Assembly: GCA_963678705.1 (NCBI GenBank)
Contig: OY783223.1
Span: 8,092,721 to 8,156,720 of the forward strand
Reading direction: 5' to 3'
DNA from: Panorpa germanica
Taxonomy: Eukaryota > Arthropoda > Insecta > Mecoptera > Panorpidae
DNA: 64,000 nucleotides
Positions within the stretch are counted from its first letter, which is position 1. Every line of letters begins with the position of its first letter. The notes below the pieces were generated by a model. That model did no database searches. It was not told the origin of the DNA and saw only the letters and a list, made by a program, of their open reading frames with translations. The translations under genes and the position numbers were made by a program. Below are positions 11,030 through 23,000 of this stretch, piece by piece.

Positions 11030-14000
11030 CTAAAAGAAGAAATTGATTAGTCAGAAATTGGGTCAAATATCTTGATACTTGAAGTGTGAGATTTTGTACT
11101 GGTTTCAAGGTTTAGTGATCTGATGATTGAGATTTACTTCTCTTTCTTGATTTGTTGCTCCCATCAAAGGTCGACCGGCTTTTTGAACTAATTTATGAAC
11201 TTTTTTTGGTCAAATGAATCAAAATTATTTCTTAAGAAGCTGTCAAAATGAAACTGAGTTTCGAACAATGTTTTAATTTCTATATTAAAAAAGTTTTACA
11301 AAAATGGGCTTCTGTCCTATGTCTTAATATCTATAAAAGTGTACTATATACTGGTGAAGTGGGTTTCTAGAACCTCAAATGTCCAATTATGTTTAATAAC
11401 TCCTTATATGTTAAGAGATATTAACAATTAAAAAAGTCATTTTGTCTCTGTAATTATTAAAGTACCCGAGAAAACTCTAGAAAATTTATCTATCTCTCCA
11501 TGTTACTTACCCAATGGTTTTCCCAGTCGTTCATAATGACCACAGGTCCAAAAGATCTGGCTGGGTTCATGCTGGCACCGGTAAAACTGATCTGTAACAA
11601 AAGAAAAAGTGAAGGATGAAGATTTAATAACATTGAAGCAATCCTTTTTCTTTAATTATAATTCAATTTGGAAAGGAGAAGAAAAGAAAATCTTTGCCTT
11701 TCATAAGATAAGTTTAGTAGGACTATTAAGGATAACATGTTTACATCCTTGAGTATTTAAAGTTTCTTACCGCGGCTAAATGGCATCCAGCGATGGTAAG
11801 ACCAATGATCATTCCTGGAGCTCCTTTAAGATCTTCCCGTTTGCTGTCACACACGGCGTGGACAACTAAAACCAACAGGAAGGTGATGACAGCTTCGACT
11901 AGGAAGCCTTCTCCTTGACCAATTCCAGCACCGAGTCCTGTAACTCCTAGGGATCCGACTTTCTCATCGGGGATGATCAACTAAAAAGAAATAATTCCAA
12001 ATAATATAATCAATAATTAAAGAAGAAAAGTTGAATAACTTGGAGTGGGTTTAAGAATTGGTTTTCTACTTTCTTATGTTGAAGTCAGTAGCGAAATACC
12101 AACTTTGGACTTTCTTTGGATGGTTAATCTTAAAAAGGACAAAATTTTGAACCAATTTCTTGTCTATTTTTTACGATAAAGACAAAACTATCTCAAGACG
12201 GTTGTGTATCAAGTATGTGAGGGTTCTTATATATTTTTTCATTTTTCTTTATTTATTTATATTAATGTACAACATATTAAGTTTATTGTGTGAAAATTTG
12301 AAGTCAATTGGAGTAAAACTGTCGGAGATATAGAGTTTTAAGTCTTCACCTCTCTGATTTGGTTTCGTCTTACTTTGAAACACTTTTTCTCACACTTAGG
12401 TTTTTCAGTGTCGGTGTCATTTCTAGCTCAAAATCTACTGAACCGATTCTTTTGAAATTTTGCACACTCTTTCTTTACATAAATGCCGAGGTAAAGCTGT
12501 CGAGTTTCTTTTAATTTTTTAATTTGAGCGTATTTTAAAATAACAAACTTTCCGATTTTTTTCATAAAGAATCAGTATTTTAACTTTTAAGTGCTGTAAA
12601 AAATTGAAAAATCAATAAAAGAAAAAAAACTCGACAGCATTACCTGCAGAAACTTATCAACTAATGAAATCATTTTGGATTTTCGACTTCAGAAAATCCA
12701 GTGATGAGTTATGAGTGGCACCGCAATGAAACTTTTTTTTGTGACGTCTGCGGAGATTCGCTGTCAATGCCTCATTTCTTGACATTTATTTATGAAAATT
12801 TCACTCATTCTTCAAATGTTATTTTATCATGTAGTAATTATAGAAATAATTATAAATTAACTGTGTCGCGAAAAAACATTACCGAAAATATGCTTTCTTT
12901 TATCGTTTTGACCTTACTCCCCCTTAAGTTTCTAAATAAAAGTCGTAGTACGAAATAAAATCATCAGATTCATCGGAATCGATCAATAAAATGTCATTAC
13001 AGCAAATCGAATTGATTTATTTAAATGAAATGGTCGCTTGATTGATTTCACATTTAAAATTGAAAATGTAATAACCGTGAAAACAATTAAATCCGTAAAT
13101 AAATCTGCAAAATGTCGGCAAGTTCGCTTGTCCGCTTGTCCGCCAACTTGGAGGCCATCGTGACACACTGGCCGCATCGAGTTTCAATGCCTAGGTCATT
13201 GGCACAGATCGCGGTTGGCGGTTTGCGGCTTCCACATCGACTGCGACTTCACCGGCTGCAAAAGCATCTACTGGATGGTTGTCAAAGTAACAAACAAACG
13301 CCATAAGAACTTATAAATGTAAGAAGATGATAGCCATTGTTTTATTGCATATTGGGACTTAATTACCACTTTGTTTTAATTGAGAATATTTTGAAATAAA
13401 GAATAGACTTTTAATTTAATAAAATTATCCAATTATAGTCATGCTATACAATTATATACTCTGCTAAATACAATTACATATATTTAAGGTATATTTAACT
13501 TAAAAAAGTTAACATATTTTTGATTAACATAATGTAAGGTATCATTCCCACTCACTTGCATTATGTATTTAAAGGGGGAAAGGTTGTATTTAAAACAAAG
13601 GGGGAAAGGTTGTGAAAATGATCGCTAGATTCAGGCTGAGGAATGAAGAGGGAGACAGTAAGTATTGGGGAACAGTAGAAGAGAATTATGCAGCATATGC
13701 GGGAAGGAAGAGGAAAACTTGGAACACATTAAGTATAGGTGTCAGAAAAAAGCTTGGAGAGAGGGAAAGAGGAGTATGGATGACGAAGGCAAGGAGAAAG
13801 AGAAGAGAGAGGAAGGAGACACTGTGTAAGCAGAGTGAGTCGTGAGGAAGAGAAGAAGAGAATTTAAAAATAAAATGTTAAAAAGTTGTAAAGGAAATGT
13901 AAAATGAATGTAATGAAGATAGAACCAGCTACGAAATTTACAATTTGTAATTTAATTTATTGACAAGTAAGTTAAGAAGCAACCGTGAACTAAGATTTCT

Positions 14001-17000
14001 ACCTACACATTTAAACCACACGTTTGTGTACACTTATAATTTAACATTCCTAATTTCTCACACATCACTCAGCCCGGCGCGGCCCGCCTGTGCGACTGAA
14101 TAGAATCATGAATTAGTTACCAACGGTGCTCGTAGTAAATATCAAAGTTGCAACACAAGAACATTATATCATAAACTAAAAAAAACATCAGATAAATTAA
14201 GAAAAAAATACCAATCTGTCTGGTAGACCGACAGAGCGACAGATAGAAAAATTATTATGAATTATCTATGGTCTCATATGAATGTGAATGACTTTAAGTA
14301 GGCAGGGGACCGTTAGCAGCAAGAAATTTCGTTGGTTTTTAATCAAAAAGTTGACGGAGAAATACGATTTCGATTTCTTATCTCAAGCACCTTTGAACAG
14401 CAAAAATTAATATCTGATTCATTCGTGTATATAAATTTAACGTATTCATCTTTTGTACTATGTTGTATAACAGAGATGGCAAGTGATTAAAAGGGTAGAG
14501 TGTAAATACAGCAACTTTTGTCCCTTTAATGATTAAAGTATGTATAATGAGCGTTTTATACGGTCAGATCTGATTCAAAATCGTATTTCTAAATCTAAAA
14601 TTTGAACGGAGACGAATATCACATTACAAATAAACTAAACTAAAAAATAGGGCGCCGGATCGTGTAAACCGACGGATTCCGGAAGTCTGAAGATTAATAA
14701 ACTGAAATTAACATCCAATCGGATCATCTAAAAGGCTCTAATACAAATTACTAATAGTTTATATCAATGATGCAGTCAAAAAAAATTATTTACCAGATTT
14801 TTCAATAATTTGTTAACTAGTAATTGAGAGGTTTCCTTTTACATAACATTTTCACAAAGTAATGTATTTTGCAAAACATCAAAATCAAAATATAAAGCTG
14901 CAATTAGTTAGATGAATAACGTATTTACATTTTAAGCTTTCTTCCACTGACTTTTAATGAGTTGGATCCGCAAAAATAAGTTTTGAAAATGAATATTGCT
15001 ATATTTTCTAGTTAAATTCTAAGTTTTATAAGACTGGTAACATTTCTAAGTGTTTGTCATAATTTTATAACCTTGATTATGGTTCTCAAACTTACGCTTA
15101 AGACTTAAAGATATATAGAGTATTCGATAATATCCCAGTCATATACAAATCGGAATTTAACTAGAAAATATAGCAATATTCATTTTCAAAACTTATTTTT
15201 ATTAAAAGTCAGTGGAAGAAAGCTTAAAATGTAGATACGTTATTCATCTAACTAAATGCAGCTTTAGATTTTGATTCGCGTTTATAGTTACTTACATAAA
15301 ACGATTTAAACATAAAAAAACATGGTTTTTTTGATAATATTTAACCTGCTGTATAGTATCGCCATCAATATTTCGCGAGTCAAAAATGGCCAAGTATCGT
15401 TTCACCTTAAATAATACATATATGAGTTTACGTTTTGTATTTGGCGGGTTTTTATCACCTGTGCGTTCTTAAAAATATCTCATCGTGTGATGATTACATA
15501 CAACCAAATCTATGTGTTTGTAAGTTAACAGTACTTTAAGAAAACACCTGTTATGCTAATCAGTCAGTCAAGTCTAACCAACGGTGAATACTAACCTACA
15601 CTCAGAAAAATGTTTGGACCAATTTATCATGAAAATATAAACAAGTTTTAAATCTATTAGGTACAGGGTGTTCTGAATTATTTGATTAAATATATAGTTT
15701 ACATATTGTTCAACCTTGTTCCTAACCACAAAAATAAACCCGAATAATGTAAACCACAGAATGATTTAGTATTTAATTATTGGTTAAAAAGGAAAGGTTA
15801 TTTAATTGATGGGTAAATAGTATTTCATCTATGAAAACATTTCCAAGAAAATTAATTAATTAATTAATTTGAGTTGTGTTTAAATTCTGAGGTTTTATTA
15901 CGTGTCGCAAGATCCGGGGCAAATGTTTTGTCATAATTAATTATTAATATCATTCTTTAAAGTTCAATACTAGATTTTAAGGAGGTACAGGACCTTTATT
16001 ATTATTTATTGTAATGTTTTTGCCATTAGGCACTACATTCTTCCGCATTAAATCAATAAATTACATATCATTGTGCTTACTTACAAACTATCTATGCATT
16101 CTCATTTCTTCCAAAACAAAAAAGAAATATACAAACAAAACAGATAAATTGATACTCCTACTGCTTATCTCTTCCTGCTACTCCTGTTTGTACTCTGCCC
16201 TTCCTTCTCTCTATCACCACACAATCTTCTTTTCACTTTTTACACTTTAGGGCTCACTCAGGAAGCGGATACGGATGGTGTTCTATTCCTACGAGTTTTA
16301 ACGACACTTCCCAGAGTTTCTTAGCGCTGGTTTCATCAAGGGCAATTACTCCAGGAGAGTTACTTTTTTGTTTCTTCTTTTTTTGACCCTCTCCCTTCAT
16401 TTTCCATAGTCCTCCTTCATTCTCATCGTTTCCTCACCTCTTGTCTTCTTTGTCAATTCAGATTAAAATCACTTCTGCTCTGGCGTTACTTTTCTTTCCT
16501 CGTTCCTTTATACAAGACCTTTTTATATATTGTCGAAAATATCAAGAAAGATAGAGAATCGATAAAATAGTTAAAATACATGCTGTCTCAAAATTTTAGT
16601 GATCTAACCCAGTAAACATTTTGGAGTCACTGTGCCATCATATTGAAGATGCTTATGATTTTTTTGTCATGAAAGAGTTCAGTTTCCCGCAGTCGTTCAT
16701 ATGAAATGTCTACTTTATCGGCTATAAATAGCGAAACAACTCCACCTGTCGGAATGCAAATGAAGATAAAGTTGATGCGAACTGTAATTGAAGTGAAATA
16801 ACTCACCTACCCTTAATAGTACAGACATGTTGCGTCATAAATATGGCCGACATTTCTAACGCTAAAACTACAATTCAAATTTTTAATTGTTATATCTTCG
16901 TCAACATTTAGATATTTAGTTAAAATAAAAACGCCAATACACATTTATTAACATCAATTTCAATCAACAAATGAAAAGTCCTGTTGGCGAAGTTTTTATA

Positions 17001-20000
17001 AAGACTGTCTTGTCTCGAGTGTGCGTCCGGTCTAAGTGTTTATTATATCAATAAATAACCGACAACAATAACACTAGTTTAACTGTCACATTGCGAAAAC
17101 CTTTCCGCCAAAAGTCAAGTGACCGACTGTCTGACCTACTCTCAATGATTTCTCATTATTTTCAGTACACATAAAATTATTTCGATTCTTATGAATAAAC
17201 ACTCCGTCAGATATTTTGATGGTGACGCACACTAACGACGCACGCTACTTATGTATTCCACACATCTCCAAATATGATATCGCAGCATCTCTTTCGAGAC
17301 GACATCTGTCACTGTGGACCAATTCAATTCACTTTTATCCATTAAAATCTTGACAAATTTCACTTATAGTATTACACAATATTTCAAGTATGATTTTTTT
17401 AAATTGTGTTTCAACATTTCAAATATATTGTATGTTTAGTTTTGTATTCCATAATACACGCAAAAATAATCACATAAATGGGCTTGTGTCCTATGTCTTA
17501 ATTTCTATAAAAGTGTACTATATATTGATAAAGTGGGTTACTAGAACCTCAAATGTTCAATTATTTTTTAATAACTCCTTATATGTTAGGAAATATTAAC
17601 AATTAAAAAAGTCATTTTGTCTCTTTAATTAATGCATGTGACATCACAATTGCTGCCAACCTTACAGCTCATAAATCTCTGCTATATGTATTTATATATC
17701 AAAATATCAAATATTATTTACAGCTATTTCAAGGAACAATCTAATTTCAATATTATGTCTGCCTCAGCAGGGTTAAATAAAATAAAAACTTATTATTCTT
17801 TTATTTGACTACCAACAGCTGCAAAACATTACCACAGCACTGACCTACTCAAACAAATAACTGACATTAAAATGCATTTCACGTCATACAAATATGGCCG
17901 ACCATTTCTAGCGCTATTTAGATATTTAATAAAATAGACACGTCAATACACATTTATTAACATCAATTTCAATCAACAATTGAAAAATCGACCACTAGAA
18001 AATGAGGACACAAGCCCATTGCTAAAGTTATGCAACTACCTGATAGGAGTGTTCATGTTCTATTTAAGCGCCAAATTTAAAATTAAATATCTATGTATTA
18101 AAATGCGAAACATATGATGCCTCACGAGAAAAACACAACATCAAAGTTCAATTACAAGGTGTCATGGCACTTGATCCGATTAAGATTTCAACACAGTTAA
18201 ATTTATAAGGAATTAATGCTAATAAAATTATTGTTAGGTTAAAAATATTCTTGCTTGATCATTTGTATAAATCAAAATGTAAAATTTACATAATTTACTG
18301 ACACGGTAATATTTTCTAATAAGTAACGTGCATTTACTTACTTTTACTAGAGCAGCTCCTGCAGTAGCTCCGATCATTTGAGAAATAATGTATAACAAAC
18401 CCTTCAGGAGGCTGCAATCTCCGGTGATGATGAGCCCAACCGTTACTGCAGGATTTATGTGACCACCACTTACATGTCCAATACACTGAAATGAAAAAAT
18501 ATAAATATTTAATATAAATTTAATAATAATTGCCTTAAGTTATATAAAAATTGTAATTTAACTAGAAAATATAGCAATATTCATTTTCAAAAGTTATTTT
18601 TGCGGTTCCAACTCATTAAAAGTCAGTGGAAGAAAGCTTAAAATGTAGATACGTTATTCATCTAACTAATTGCAGCTTTAGATTTTGATTTGCGTTTATA
18701 GTTACTTACATAAAACGATTTAAACATAAAAAACATAGTTTTTTTAATAATATTTACCCTGCTGTATAGTATCGCCATCTATATTTCGCGAGAAAAAATG
18801 GGCAAGTATCGTTTCACCTTAAAACAAACCTGAGGCTGTTCAATTAAGTATATAAGACAAGCATGTCGTGGTAACAGCTTGTTATAATGATCAAGCCCCT
18901 AATCTGCAATGCAAATGATCACATGAAACAAAACCCATTAACCACTGTGTGCTGATATCTGGAGATCGAACTGATAACAATTGACATAAATTTGACAACG
19001 TGTTGAATATTTAGTGATAAGAATCTTGTTAACAGCAGAAACTGATAAGCCGCCCCCGCAATGAACTTGAACAGTTCCAAAATTATCATTGTTATATCAC
19101 AAAACATATGTAGTCGGTAACAATAAAATCTAAAAAGTTAGTACCGCAAGCAGGGGCGCCTGTACCTTAAGTACACTCATGCGCTGCACTACCAAATATT
19201 TATAATTTGAATAACAAACAAACAAATCCCAATTATATACCGACTTTATACTGAGGAAGTTGCAAGGAATCAACTTAATCTCTATGGCGAATTAATTAAA
19301 ACTTATTTTCGCTTGAAGAAATATTCCCCGTGCGCTCTCCACAGCGCACGTAGCTGCTTAATAGATTATTAAGAAAATGGAGAAAGAAAGAAATAGCGAG
19401 GAAATAGTTAAACTTCAGTCCAGAAAAATAGAGGATTTTCGGAAAGGAGATAATGACAAGAGGTAGATGACGGAGATAGAGACAATAATAAAATAGTAAA
19501 GTAAGAGAGTCAAGAGGAAATAGTAAAGATAGAGCCTTTATGCCTGTAATAGACATAAGTGGAGAAGTGAAAACGAAGAGAGAAGGCAGAAACGATAGTG
19601 AAAAGATAATAGAGGGTTTGTCGAGAGGAGACAAGAAAGGCAAGAGGTGATAGATGAAGATACAGGCAATAAGGAAGGAGAAGCAGGAAAGGGTGTGAAC
19701 AAAGGAGGAGTAGGGAACATGAAGAGAGAGGATCAAGAAAAGAAGAAACAGAAAGTACTATTCGAAGTAGTAATAGTCTAGAATAGTTTAAGTTTAGTTT
19801 TAACTTTGAATTTATATGAAATGCATTAAGAAATATAATAATGTAGATTGTAAAGCCGAAAGGCACACAATTAATATAATATAATAATATTAAGAAAACT
19901 TTAAGTCATAATTTTCTATAAGCTAGTAAAGTGCACTAGAAGTTCCCGTAGCCAGCAGCTGCCACTCCATTTTAGGACCATTTTATTTGCTATAATTTTG

Positions 20001-23000
20001 TTTGTTCACATTTTCATAATATCAAACTCTGTGTGTTGCTCGCGACTGCTATAAGTCAGCCACTTGACATTTCGATCAACATTTATTTCTATCAGAGTAT
20101 AAATTGACTGTATTTGGTGAAATTAACGTAATTAAAATATCAGTAATTACAAATGGTGATTTTTATAGTATTTTTATAGGTTTATTTGCACATCGTTAGT
20201 GCAAATGTCCTTGATTTTATAATTCACGTAATAAACTGAGTAATCAAGAAGTGGCCATGCAAATCAGACAACTATGATTATAAATCACCTTTTGAACGTC
20301 TGCTCATAAAATTGCTCAGAATGATTCAGTTCGATCAGTGAACGGGGACGGTGAACGGCCGACATCTGGACGCGGTGGAGTTTCTCGTTAGACAGGTGTA
20401 TCGTATAAGATGAAGCAATTATTTGTTTTAATTAATTTAACCTGGAAAATCATGCATGGGAACCGGCACAATATGATTAATTTAAAAATCAATTAATAAT
20501 CGTTCTAAAAACTTAAACACATTTATGAAATGTACCTTGAAAAATTAATGGTGTTGGAAGCATGCTTTATTAACACTAGCTGACCTGGCAGGCAACATTG
20601 TCCTATTCAAATTTCAATAATTTTTTTCACAATTCTACTGAAAATAAACAACTGCATCGATTTTTCATCAATGGGCTTGTGTCCTATGTTTTAATTTCTA
20701 TAAAAGTGTACTATATATATCTAGTTGCTATCTCTTTTATACAACAGAGCGTAGAGATATATTCTTGACAGAACTCTGTCAAGTTTACAGGTTACCAACC
20801 TTACAGCTCATAAATCTCTGCTATATGTATTTATATATCAAATATTATTTACAGCTATTTCAAGAAACAATAAAATTTCAATATTATATCTGCCGTAACA
20901 GGGTTAAATAAAATAAAAACTTATTATTCCTTGACTTAAGTTGATTATTTGACTACCAACAGGTACAGGACATTACCACAGCACTGACCTACTCAACAAA
21001 TAACTGACGTTAAAATGCATTTCACGTCATACAAATGGCCGACCATTTCTAGCGCTAAAACTACAATTCAAACTTTTAATTGCTATATCTCCGTCAACAT
21101 TTAGATATTTAATAAAATAGACACGTCAATACACATTTATTAACATCAATTTCAATCAACAATTGAAAAATCGACCACTAAAAAATGAGGACACAAGCCC
21201 TAGTTAAATCGTCTCAACCGTGTTGTTTAAACTCGCATTGCGGGAATCCGCATTATAAGAGGTCCGCTATGTTTCTAAAATATCAATTATAATCCCATTA
21301 CTAAAGGAACAATTCTCCCAAAGAATAAAGGAATTGCATAAAAGAATAACACAAAAGATGAAATTAAAGCAACAAGATTGATTTCTTAAAGTGATACTCA
21401 GTCGGAGCCTCTGGCTATGTGTGAATTAATCCTGTTCCAGAAAAGAGAGATGCAGCTTATGACTCATTGTATGTTAAAGAAAGAGACAGAGTATATATTG
21501 GTGCTCAAGCGGTAATAACCTGATCTTAAGACCGTATAATGTGTAATATAAAATCTATGTCAACTTATGCAATATCTGAATATAGCTATAAGCGGCGGTG
21601 GCTGGGTTCGAGTCAACAAAAAAAGACAACATGCGTATTAAAAACAACCTTGAAAATTAAAGGTGGATTACGAAAGAATTTAATTTGTTTTATTATTGTG
21701 CACCAACCAATACAGGTTAGTCTTGTTCGGTTTCATTCATGGTTAATCTACTAATTAGCACAATAATCAATTATTAATTTATCTATATATAAGACAATGT
21801 CTACAATATATATGTCTCCTCTCATTTTATAGTGGTCGATTTTTCAATTGTTGATTGAAATTGATGTTAATAAATGTGTATTGGCGTGTCTATTTTATTA
21901 AATATCTAAATGTTGACGGAGATATAGCAATTAAAAGTTTGAATTGTAGTTTTAGCGCTAGAAATGGTCGGCCATATTTGTATGACGTGAAATGCATGTT
22001 AACGTCAGTTATTTGTTGAGTAGGTCAGTGCTGTGGTAATGTTTTGTAGCTGTTGGTAGTCAAACAATCAAGTCAAATCAAAGAATAATAAGTTTTTATT
22101 TTATTTAACCCTGCTAGGGCAGACATAATATTGAAATTTTATTGTTCCTTGAAATAGCTGTAAATAATATTTGATATTTTGATATATAAATACATATAGC
22201 AGCAATTTATGAGCTGTAAGGTTGGTAACCTTACACAAGGATTGTGACGTCACATGCACTTGGAATGTTGTACAACGTTGAATCCCTTTAATAATTAAAG
22301 AGACAAAATGACTTTTTTAATTGTTAATATCTCTTAACATATAAGAAGTTATTAAAAAATAATTGAACATTTGAGGTTCCTGTAACCAACTTTATTAATA
22401 TATAGTACACTTTTATAGAAATTAAGACATAGGACACAAGCCCATTATTGTTGTGTGGCTAGTCTATTGTGAGGCTGCAGGTCCACCTGTTGAAATGCAC
22501 ACCTGTTAAACACTGATCACGTAACGCGACCGTCGCCGCCGCCGCCGGTAACTCGGTGCTCAGCCAAGCGCGTCCGGCGCCGGACTGTCTCTCATTACCA
22601 CCAGAATAAATGGACGGTGCTAAGCAAAAGTTCACCAAAATAAAATATTTTTTTTAAAGAAATCTCTTCACACAAAATTTATTAATAACAATGCAATAAA
22701 ATTTGTTAAAAACGTTTGACGTCATAATTTAAAGACGTTTTCAAAGAGTTGTCATGCTCAACCTACAGAAAGATCCCACCATGTAATAAAATTACCATTT
22801 ATAAAAACATCTCAAACTAAATTAATTCTCAAATTAAAGTTGTATACTTTCTGTAGAACACCATCCAAATAAATAAAAACATACAAATAATATATTAACA
22901 CATGTATGAAGTTTTATTTTATTTTTTTGCTCTAACTATATACTAATTGTTGTAGTGTATATATGTATATGTATGTTGCATGCAGTAGTGACTGGTCCAG

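Noticed and set aside
13112..13306. ORFs on both strands in the GC-rich island
   Set aside because: Both frames are open simply from composition; no splice sites in phase with any neighbour.
19296..19866. Long minus-strand ORFs rich in Ser, Leu and Phe (up to 146 codons)
   Set aside because: They are the antisense of a purine-rich LINE coding relic, which leaves the opposite strand free of stops.
21500..21640. tRNA-like GGGTTCGAGTC with an upstream CTCAAGCGG motif
   Set aside because: Spacing is too long and no cloverleaf can be drawn.
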